Shown here one piece after another: positions 8,534 through 16,250 of a stretch of DNA of 35,173 nucleotides; within the stretch, counting starts at the first letter, position 1, and each line of letters begins with the position of its first letter. A model generated the notes under the pieces. The model searched no databases. It saw nothing but the letters and a program-made list of their open reading frames with translations, and was not told where the DNA came from. Both the position numbers and the translations under genes were made by a program. The stretch spans positions 1-35,173 of the forward strand of contig CAIYDT010000053.1 in the NCBI GenBank assembly GCA_903924985.1, given 5' to 3'. This DNA is from an uncultured Acetobacteraceae bacterium. Its GTDB lineage: Bacteria > Pseudomonadota > Alphaproteobacteria > Acetobacterales > Acetobacteraceae.

Positions 8534-8550
8534 TAGTATATTGTATACCA
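8534..8550. promoter_or_regulatory. probable GntR operator and promoter region for gntR-oxc-frc
   Basis: The sequence TAGTATA-TTG-TATACCA is an inverted repeat with six of seven arm positions matching. It contains GTATAC, a core common in operators of FCD-type GntR regulators. It lies about 30 bases upstream of the gntR start. On the minus strand TATACT at 8540-8535 resembles a -10 and TTGACT at 8560-8555 a -35, though their 14-base spacing is short. Binding here would block the promoter, consistent with autorepression. The AT-rich stretch stands out from the surrounding GC-rich DNA. Confidence 0.6.
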
Positions 8551-8709
8551 GAAGAGTCAAGGCAGGCGTGCGTCGAATTTGCCCGCGCCGCCATGCCTGG
8601 ATAATGTGCCGCGCAGCCGAGCGGCTGGTCATAAATCCAGGTGAGTCGACAAGATGCGCAGTAATGTCCCAATGGAAACGCCCGATGCCCGTTGGGATAC
8701 GCACCCGGC

Positions 8710-10239
8710 ATGAGCGGCAGCAGAAGCAGGAGCCGCCATCGCCGCTCCGGTTCCACGTCGCGTCGCTATAAGCCTTCAGAGCTTGTTCCAATCCGACCCC
8801 GGCGCCACGGCGCGATGGGGATGGCCGAAATCTCAGCCTCCATCGGTGTATCTCTGGTGGCGATCACGCTGATCGTGCTGATCTGGGTTGTCTCGGTGCG
8901 CAGTATCAATGACCAGACCGCCGAAATCCGCGACCGAGCGGAGCGCATGGTCACGGCGCAGGCGGTTACCCTGGCGGAGGAAATTCGCCACGAATTGCTG
9001 CTGGTCGACCAGTCCTTGTCCATCCTCCAGGACGCCTGGAACAAGGATGAAGAGCATTTCGATCTGCTCGCCTTTCAGAAGCTGACTCCAGCATTGACGT
9101 CGGTGGCGAACGACATCTTCATCGCGGACGAAAAGCGCGTCGTGCGGCAAGACACCATGCCGCAGGCCATAGGCCAGGGTGTCGGCGGTCCATACCTGAA
9201 CTTCCCGCATGGCACGCTGGAGGTTTTGACCGGTAGCGGTCAGGAGGCAAAAGCAGGGCAGCTTATCATCGCGGACTCTGGAGGGACGATCGAAACGCGC
9301 CGGTACCTGATGTACATCGTGCGTCCACTAGCGAAACCGACCCGATGGCTGATCGGCGCTTCGTTCCGGACGGAAGAGCTGGTCAAGCTCTATGGCCAAA
9401 TTTCTGTTGGCATCAACGGCGTCGTCGCTTTGATGGACTCGCGGCGCGGCACGCTGCAGGCGATAGCCGGGCCGGCCGCCCGCCGGCCACAGGTGGACCT
9501 GACGAAGTCGGACATGCTGGCGGCTTTTAAGGCAAAGGCTTTCGGCACCTGGACGGGACCGACCGCGATGGATGGCGTGCAGCGCATCCACGGCTTCGCC
9601 AGGGTCACAGGACGGGACATGTACGTCACGGTCGCGATGACGCAAACCGAGGCCATGGCAACGGCCGATACCGTCGAATCGGGTGCGTGGTGGGTGGCCT
9701 TCACTGCCAGCGTCGTCGTCGTCTCGGCCGCGGGCTTGATTTTGTGGGAGGTCTTCAACCTTCGCGCCAACCGCCGCCGGCAACGCAATTATGTCCGTGC
9801 GCAATCGGACCTGGAATCGATGCAAACCGAAGTTGCGATGATCCGGGTGCGCTCGGCAATCGCCAGGGGCCAGGTTGCAACCCTGCTGCGCATATCCAGC
9901 GACGGGGTGGCGTTGCTCGACGCCGAACTGCATCTGATTGCGTGGAATCAACGCTTCGCGACGGAATGCGGGGTGCCGCCCGAGGTACTGCGAGAAGGCC
10001 TGCCGGTCGATGAACTGATCCGCCAGCAAGCGCAGGCCGGACTGATCGGTTCGCTACACAGCGACGATCCGGAGGCGATCGAAGCCGAAATCGCCCAACG
10101 GGTGGCGATCCTTCGCACCGAACCGGCCGGGGCATCCCTGCCGCAACTGGACACCGATGGCCGCCATATTTCGCTGTATGTCGACGTCTTGCCGGAGGGC
10201 GGCGGGTTGGTACTGCGGCTGAGCGAAGCGGAAATTTAG
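8710..10239 (+). CDS. two-TM sensor protein with periplasmic Cache-like and C-terminal PAS-like domains
   Basis: This 509-residue protein has a basic N-terminus and a first membrane helix at about 43-63. A periplasmic region of about 265 residues follows; its pattern (EIRHELLLVDQSL, later PYLNFPHG and FRTEELVKLYGQI) resembles double-Cache sensors. A second helix lies at about 328-348. A cytoplasmic coiled-coil region leads to a PAS-like domain at about 389-505 (ISSDGVALLDAELHLIAWNQ). In relatives this PAS type usually precedes a histidine kinase or cyclase domain, but here the frame ends right after it and a terminator hairpin follows. ATG 8710 is chosen for the longest ATG start; ATG 8815 would leave seven residues before the first helix. 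It is divergent from the oxalate operon. Its signal and partner are unknown. Confidence 0.7.
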   Translation: MSGSRSRSRHRRSGSTSRRYKPSELVPIRPRRHGAMGMAEISASIGVSLVAITLIVLIWVVSVRSINDQTAEIRDRAERMVTAQAVTLAEEIRHELLLVDQSLSILQDAWNKDEEHFDLLAFQKLTPALTSVANDIFIADEKRVVRQDTMPQAIGQGVGGPYLNFPHGTLEVLTGSGQEAKAGQLIIADSGGTIETRRYLMYIVRPLAKPTRWLIGASFRTEELVKLYGQISVGINGVVALMDSRRGTLQAIAGPAARRPQVDLTKSDMLAAFKAKAFGTWTGPTAMDGVQRIHGFARVTGRDMYVTVAMTQTEAMATADTVESGAWWVAFTASVVVVSAAGLILWEVFNLRANRRRQRNYVRAQSDLESMQTEVAMIRVRSAIARGQVATLLRISSDGVALLDAELHLIAWNQRFATECGVPPEVLREGLPVDELIRQQAQAGLIGSLHSDDPEAIEAEIAQRVAILRTEPAGASLPQLDTDGRHISLYVDVLPEGGGLVLRLSEAEI

Positions 10240-10245
10240 CCGAAT

Positions 10246-10273
10246 CGGGCAGCCGCGTCGAAGCGGCTGCCCG
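10246..10273. terminator. strong hairpin between convergent genes
   Basis: An 11-bp perfect stem (CGGGCAGCCGC paired with GCGGCTGCCCG) encloses a six-base loop, followed by GTTTGGGTT. It occupies almost the whole 42-base gap between the sensor gene and the convergent thiolase gene. It probably ends transcription from the left and may act in both directions. The T tract is short, so it is not a textbook intrinsic terminator. Confidence 0.7.
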
Positions 10274-10281
10274 GTTTGGGT

Positions 10282-11484
<1,203 letters not shown>

Positions 11485-11542
11485 GGTGGGTTACTCCCTG
11501 GGCAATGCCGGTCTCGGTTCGTCCGCCGGCGGAGATTGGGGT

Positions 11543-11851
11543 TTAACGCGGGACGGGGTGGTCGCCAAGGCTGGGTAATATAGGGGGTTCGCCAAAGGGG
11601 CGGTTGATGACCGATAGAGCTTCCTGAGCGGTAAAAAGGCGGTTCCGCCGCTGATGAGTGCGCTCCTCCAGGACGCCGATCGCCATGAGCTGCTCGATTG
11701 CCTGTGCCGAGCGCGGCCAACTCACGTTCAGCAGCGTGCCAAGGCGATCCACTGTGATCACCGGGTAATGCGGCAGGATATCGAGTGCCCGTAGGGCGGC
11801 CGAACCAGACCGCCAGGCGGCACAGCAGATGCAATCCGGGAGCGCACCCCC
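11543..11851 (-). pseudogene. truncated Fic-family protein, C-terminal winged-helix remnant
   Basis: On the minus strand an open frame begins after a TGA at 11854-11852 and reads WRSGSAALRALDILPHYPVI, then TVDRLGTLLNVSWPR, IEQLMAIGVLEERTHQRRNR and LFTAQEALSVINRPFG. This matches the C-terminal DNA-binding-like domain of bacterial Fic/DUF4172-type proteins, including the closing RPFG segment. The catalytic Fic core with HxFxDGNGR is absent upstream, and no start codon fits a whole protein. The region 11485-11924 otherwise holds only the leader of the next operon. A weak TTGTTG/TATCAC pair at 11855-11884 could be that operon's promoter. Confidence 0.7.
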
Positions 11852-11924
11852 TCATTGTTGAGACGGTTAAAGGCCCGCTATCACCTCCTTGCGCCCCGAC
11901 CCGCCGGCCCCTTACGCTCCGCCC

Positions 11925-12842
11925 ATGCTAAGGTTCCTCTTCCGCCGAGCAATCCTCGCTGCGTTGGTCTGCCTGACCGTGCTGGTGGTGGCATTCGCGC
12001 TGACCCGGCTGTCGGGGGACCTCGCCGTGTCGATGGCCGGACCGAACGCGACGTCGGAGGATGTAGCCACCATCCGCAAGAACTACGGCCTCGACCGCCC
12101 ACTGCCGGTGCAATTCCTGGACTGGGCGACCAACGCGGCGTCCGGTAACCTCGGCCGGTCGTACCTCTACCGAGCCCCCGTCTCCGGCCTGATCAGGGAG
12201 CGGCTGCCGATCACCCTCACACTTGGTTTGAGCGGCCTCACCATTGCCCTGTTGACCGCCATTCCCCTGGGCATCGTCTCCGCGATGCGGGAGGGCACAT
12301 TGCTCGACCGCGCCATCGGTCTGGTCGCACTGATCGGACAGGCGATGCCCAGCTTCTGGCTGGGATTGGTGCTGGTGATCTGGTTGGGGCTGAAGCTGCA
12401 ATGGCTACCGATTTCCGGCGTAGATACCTGGGATGGCTACATCATGCCCGGCATCGTGCTGGCCTTTTCCGCCATCCCCGCTTTGCTACGCCTGACCCGT
12501 GCCGGCATGATCGAGGCGCTGTCGTCCGACTACATCCGCACCGCCCGTGCAAAAGGTCTAAGCACTGCATCCATCGTGCTGAAACACGCTTTGCGCAACG
12601 CCGCGATGCCCGTCGTTTCCGTCGCGGCCGTGCAACTCGGGTTCATGCTTGGCGGGTCCATCGTAATCGAGACCGTGTTCGCTCTGCATGGCGTCGGATA
12701 TCTGGCCTGGGAGTCCATCAGCAAGAACGATTTCCCCGTCGTGCAGGCCGTCGTGCTGCTGCTGGCGATGATCTACATCGGGCTGACGCTGCTGGCCGAT
12801 ATGATGAACGCGGTGCTCGATCCCAGGCTGCGCGCTGGATGA
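11925..12842 (+). CDS. dipeptide/oligopeptide ABC transporter permease, DppB/OppB type
   Basis: This is an inner-membrane permease of 305 residues. The N-terminus MLRFLFRRAILAALVCLTVL is the typical first helix of DppB-type subunits, and about six membrane helices follow. The EAA coupling loop that contacts the ATPases is in YIRTARAKGLSTASIVLKHA. The start at ATG 11925 matches the family N-terminus; the frame is open upstream but not homologous. Its stop overlaps the next permease start by four bases (12839-12842). It is the first gene of a permease-permease-ATPase-ATPase operon. The substrate (dipeptide, oligopeptide, nickel or other) cannot be told from the sequence. Confidence 0.92.
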   Translation: MLRFLFRRAILAALVCLTVLVVAFALTRLSGDLAVSMAGPNATSEDVATIRKNYGLDRPLPVQFLDWATNAASGNLGRSYLYRAPVSGLIRERLPITLTLGLSGLTIALLTAIPLGIVSAMREGTLLDRAIGLVALIGQAMPSFWLGLVLVIWLGLKLQWLPISGVDTWDGYIMPGIVLAFSAIPALLRLTRAGMIEALSSDYIRTARAKGLSTASIVLKHALRNAAMPVVSVAAVQLGFMLGGSIVIETVFALHGVGYLAWESISKNDFPVVQAVVLLLAMIYIGLTLLADMMNAVLDPRLRAG

Positions 12843-13670
12843 CCGCCCGCACGATCTCGACCGGGCTTGGGGTGCTGATTGTCGGTGCCATCGTGCTGAT
12901 CGCGCTGAGCGCCGATTTTCTCGCGCCGTACGATCCCTTCGCGCAGGATCTGATGCAGCGGATGGTCCCGCCGAGCTGGATGGACGGCGGATCGCCTTCA
13001 CATCTGCTGGGCACCGATCAGCTCGGGCGCGACTATTTGTCCCGGCTCATCTATGGCACTCGCATTTCGTTATTGATCGGTACGCTGACCGTCATCACGT
13101 CAGGATTGATCGGCACCACGCTCGGCGTCGTCGGAGGTTATTTTGGCGGGCGCACCGATGATGTCGTGATGTTCGCGATCACCTGCCGATTGGCCATCCC
13201 GCTGATCCTTGTAGCGTTGACTGTGGTCGCGCTGATCGGCAGCTCCCTGACCGTGGTCGTTCTGACCCTTGGCCTTTTGTTGTGGGAACGCTTTGCCGTG
13301 GTCGCCCGCACCACGACCATGCAGGTGCGCAACCTGGATTAATGTCGCCGCCGCGCGTGCCGCCGGTGCCTCCACGCCGCATATCCTGCTGCGGGAAATA
13401 CTGCCCAATATCCTGACGCATCTGGTTGTCGTCGCCACGCTGGAAATGGCGCTGGCGATCTTGTTGGAAGCAGCTTTGTCCTTCCTCGGGCTGGGTGTTC
13501 CCCCCCCGCTACCGTCGTGGGGTCTTATGATCGCCGAAGCCAAGGACTACATGTTCTTCAGTCCCTGGGTCATCATGGTGCCGGGTATCGCGCTGTTCGT
13601 TCTGGTGTTCGGCATCAATTTACTGGGCGACGGGCTGCGCGATCTCCTCGGGGTTTCCCAACGCCGATGA
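12839..13670 (+). pseudogene. DppC/OppC-type ABC permease interrupted by a one-base frameshift
   Basis: The first part, starting at ATG 12839, has the DppC N-terminus: a helix, then FLAPYDPF and the LLGTDQLGRDYLSRLIYGTR motif. It stops at a TAA at 13340-13342. The rest of the protein, including the EAA loop (ARAAGASTPHILLREILPN) and the last helices to GLRDLLGVSQRR, continues in the +1 frame to 13670. Between the Asp of VRNLD and the AAR of the loop there are ten bases where family spacing needs nine, so one extra base lies at about 13339-13343. Removing one A gives the family-like D-Y-V-A-A-A-R. The downstream ATPase genes are intact. It may be a real mutation, a sequence error, or less likely programmed shifting. 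Confidence 0.85.
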
Positions 13671-14626
13671 GGCCAGTTCTGGAACTCGAGAATCTCCATG
13701 TGAGGTTCCCCGACGGCACCGCCGCCGTACGCGGCGTGTCGTTGCAGGTCGTGCGCGGGGAAACCCATTGCCTAGTCGGCGAGTCCGGCTGCGGCAAATC
13801 GGTCACGGCGCTGTCGGTGATGAACCTACTGGCGCGCGGGGCTAAACGGTCTGCCGATGTCATGCGGTTCCATGATAACGACCTGACCCGCCTGTCCGAC
13901 CGCTCGATGGCGCGCCTGCGCGGTGAGAAAATGGCGATGATCTTTCAGGAGCCGATGACCAGCCTGAATCCCGCCTACACCATCGGCTCCCAGATGGCCG
14001 AGGTATTGGAACGTCACCGCCGCGTCTCCCGCTCCAAGGGTCTGGATCGGGCAGCGGAATTGCTCGGTCGGGTCGGAATAACCGCGCCGGGAATGAGGCT
14101 GGCACAGTATCCGCACCAGCTATCCGGTGGACTGCGCCAGCGCGTCATGATCGCCATGGCCCTGATGTGCGAACCCGAACTGCTGATCGCGGACGAGCCT
14201 ACCACGGCACTGGATGTGACCGTTCAGGCGCAGATCTTGCGACTTCTGCGGGAGCTGCAAAGGGAGCTTGGGCTGGCGCTGCTGTTGATTACCCACGACC
14301 TTGGTATCGTTGCCCGCATGGCGCAGCGTGTATCGGTGATGTACGCCGGACAGGTAGTGGAAAGCGGCTCCGCTGAGGCGTTGTTCGCATCGCCCACCCA
14401 CCCCTATACGCGCGGTCTGCTCGCCTGCGTTCCGATCCCCGGCAAGACCCCACGCGACCAACCGCTCGGCAGCATCCCCGGCGTGGTGCCGCGCATCGGG
14501 GCGGGGTTCGTCGGCTGCGCTTTCCGGGATCGTTGCACCCACGCCGTTACCGCTTGCGCCGGCACCATCCCACGCCGGACCGTCGCCCCGGACCACGACA
14601 CGATCTGCACGTTGGCGGCCACATGA
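13667..14626 (+). CDS. peptide ABC transporter ATP-binding protein, DppD/OppD type
   Basis: This 319-residue ATPase powers the permease pair. Walker A is GESGCGKS, the Q loop is IFQEPMTSLNPA, the ABC signature is LSGGLRQRVMIAMAL, Walker B is LLIADEPTTALD, and the switch histidine is in LLITHDLG. The C-terminal oligopeptide-transport extension has a cysteine-rich stretch (VGCAFRDRCTHAVTAC) that in relatives binds an iron-sulfur cluster. The ATG overlaps the previous stop by four bases, and the TGA overlaps the start of the next gene by four. It is the first ATPase of the heterodimer. Confidence 0.93.
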   Translation: MRPVLELENLHVRFPDGTAAVRGVSLQVVRGETHCLVGESGCGKSVTALSVMNLLARGAKRSADVMRFHDNDLTRLSDRSMARLRGEKMAMIFQEPMTSLNPAYTIGSQMAEVLERHRRVSRSKGLDRAAELLGRVGITAPGMRLAQYPHQLSGGLRQRVMIAMALMCEPELLIADEPTTALDVTVQAQILRLLRELQRELGLALLLITHDLGIVARMAQRVSVMYAGQVVESGSAEALFASPTHPYTRGLLACVPIPGKTPRDQPLGSIPGVVPRIGAGFVGCAFRDRCTHAVTACAGTIPRRTVAPDHDTICTLAAT

Positions 14627-15564
14627 TCGAAGTGCGCAACGTCTTCCGCCACTTCGCGGGCCGGACCGGAATGTTTTCCGCGGACCGGACCGTACGCGCG
14701 GTCGATGGTGTATCGTTCAGCCTGGAAAGCGGTGGAGTGCTCGGCATTGTCGGCGAGTCCGGCTGCGGCAAGTCCACGCTGGGGCGCATGATCCTTGGCT
14801 TGCTACCGCCGAGCGCGGGGGAAATCCTGGTCGAGGGCCGCAGCCTCGCCGACCTCGACCGGCGCGAACGTGCCCGACTGATCCAGCCGGTGTTCCAGGA
14901 TCCGTTTTCCTCCTTGAATCCCCGCCAGCGGGTACACGACATCGTCGGGCTCCCCTTGACCGCACAGGGTGCATTGCCGGCCACGAGACAACGCGAGCTG
15001 GTGATGGACATGCTGATTCGCGTCGGGTTGCCGGCGGAAATGGCGGATCGGTTCCCCGCGCAGCTATCCGGCGGACAGCGGCAGCGTGTCGCGATTGCCC
15101 GAGCACTGGTGCTGCGGCCTCGGATTGTGGTGTGCGATGAGCCGACCAGTGCGCTGGATGTGTCGGTACAGGCCCAGATTCTGAACCTGCTCGCCGATCT
15201 CCGGCGGGAGCTCGGGCTGACCTATGTCTTCATCAGCCACAATCTGGCGGTGGTAGAGCACGTCGCGACCGAAGTGGCGGTGATGTACCTCGGACGTTTC
15301 GTGGAACACGCTCCGTCGGAAGATGTGTTCCGCGAACCCCGCCATCCCTACACGCGAGCCTTGCTGGCATCGGTGCTGACGGCGGAACCTGGCATTCCAA
15401 TCCCCGATGTGGGGCTGGGCGACACCTACCCCGATCCTGCCAACATTCCCCCGGGCTGCCGGTTCCACCCGCGCTGCCCCATGGCAACCGACCGCTGTCG
15501 TGGCGAGACGCCATTCGGAATGGCGCGCGATGGCCGGACCACGGAGTGCCTGTTGGACGGCTGA
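14623..15564 (+). CDS. peptide ABC transporter ATP-binding protein, DppF/OppF type
   Basis: This is the second ATPase, 313 residues. Walker A is GESGCGKSTLGRMILGL, the signature is LSGGQRQRVAIARAL, Walker B is IVVCDEPTSALD, and the switch region is YVFISHNLAVVEH. The C-terminal extension has the cysteine motif PGCRFHPRCPMATDRC of this subfamily. The start at 14623 is set by the four-base overlap with the preceding gene. This gene ends the operon; no periplasmic binding-protein gene follows. A promoter-like element begins 12 bases after the stop. Confidence 0.93.
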   Translation: MIEVRNVFRHFAGRTGMFSADRTVRAVDGVSFSLESGGVLGIVGESGCGKSTLGRMILGLLPPSAGEILVEGRSLADLDRRERARLIQPVFQDPFSSLNPRQRVHDIVGLPLTAQGALPATRQRELVMDMLIRVGLPAEMADRFPAQLSGGQRQRVAIARALVLRPRIVVCDEPTSALDVSVQAQILNLLADLRRELGLTYVFISHNLAVVEHVATEVAVMYLGRFVEHAPSEDVFREPRHPYTRALLASVLTAEPGIPIPDVGLGDTYPDPANIPPGCRFHPRCPMATDRCRGETPFGMARDGRTTECLLDG

Positions 15565-15576
15565 TGCGGATTTTGC

Positions 15577-15604
15577 TTGACGCGAAAATTTACCTGAGTA
15601 TATT
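15577..15604 (+). promoter_or_regulatory. sigma70-type promoter
   Basis: TTGACG at 15577-15582 and TATATT at 15599-15604 are separated by 16 bases in an AT-rich stretch unlike the surrounding DNA. Each hexamer matches the consensus at five of six positions. Transcription would begin near 15611, just ahead of the hairpin at 15628-15650 and the gene at 15705. Confidence 0.65.
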
Positions 15605-15624
15605 TTCCTGTATCAGCGGGTGAC

Positions 15625-15708
15625 ATGCGCCTGGACCTCCGGTCCGGGCGTTTTTTGTTTAGCGCCGGCTGTCTCACCTTCCCCAAAATACCGGAGTTAA
15701 ATTCTTGA
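15625..15708 (+). CDS. possible 27-residue leader peptide spanning the hairpin
   Basis: ATG 15625, preceded by GCGGGTGAC, opens a 27-codon frame (MRLDLRSGRFLFSAGC and on). It runs through the terminator-like hairpin and ends with TGA at 15706-15708, overlapping the TTG start of the next gene (15705-15707). The overlap would allow coupling, and a ribosome on the leader would disrupt the hairpin. The frame is short and may be chance; there is no run of one amino acid as in classical attenuators. Confidence 0.25.
   Translation: MRLDLRSGRFLFSAGCLTFPKIPELNS
15628..15656 (+). terminator. intrinsic terminator or attenuator hairpin
   Basis: CGCCTGGACC-TCC-GGTCCGGGCG forms a ten-base-pair stem with one G-T pair and a three-base loop, followed by TTTTTTG. 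This is a textbook rho-independent terminator. It lies about 17 bases after the predicted transcription start of the promoter at 15577, so it either ends a very short RNA or controls read-through into 15705. It could also end the ABC operon. Confidence 0.85.
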
Positions 15709-16250
15709 ATTCCTCATCAAAAACCTGGATCGGTCAGGTCACGACCGGTCACGGCTTCATGGTGCTCGCCCCCACGTTGCTCGCGGTGCTGTCCGGCACC
15801 ATGTCCTGGACGGTGGCGTTCCCGCTGCTGGTGGCAAGTGCGATCGGACTGGCGTGGCCGGAAAACGCCGCGCTGAAGGATGCCGCGCAAACCGCCGCGG
15901 CGGATCTGGAAAAAATCTACGCCCAGTATCAGAGCAACGTTGTCGCTGTCGCCGCCAATGCGCCCATGCCGCCCGATCCGAGAAAGACGGTCGCCAGCAT
16001 CGCCGTGCTCGCGGCGGTCGGGTTGTCTCTTGCCGCCTGTGCGGGACAAACCCCGGCGCAGCAGGCCGCCGAAGTGCGGGCGGTCGAGTGCATCGCCGAT
16101 ACGGCGGCCAAGGTCGCGGTTGGCGTCGTGGATCCCGCTGCTGGCGCCACCGAAGTGGCCTATGCCGCGGCGGCGGTGGGCACCGAGCTTTCTACCGACC
16201 CAGCCTGCCAGGCGGCGCCGGTCAGCGCCCCGGTAGCCGCGAAACCCTAA
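15705..16250 (+). CDS. holin-like small membrane protein with an internal lipobox
   Basis: The start is TTG at 15705 with CCGGAG eight bases upstream; the protein has 181 residues. The first half (GHGFMVLAPTLLAVLSGTMS and a second hydrophobic helix ending GLAWPENAA) resembles small membrane proteins found near lysis genes in acetic-acid-bacteria prophages. A short helical region follows. At about residues 93-112 a second hydrophobic stretch ends in LSLAACAGQ, a lipoprotein-box-like sequence, and the rest is alanine-rich with cysteines. It looks like two small proteins joined. Its stop overlaps that of the convergent glnD (TAA 16248-16250 against the minus-strand stop at 16247-16249). No other phage gene is adjacent; the prophage block is about 8 kb away. 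Function is unproven. Confidence 0.6.
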   Translation: MNSSSKTWIGQVTTGHGFMVLAPTLLAVLSGTMSWTVAFPLLVASAIGLAWPENAALKDAAQTAAADLEKIYAQYQSNVVAVAANAPMPPDPRKTVASIAVLAAVGLSLAACAGQTPAQQAAEVRAVECIADTAAKVAVGVVDPAAGATEVAYAAAAVGTELSTDPACQAAPVSAPVAAKP

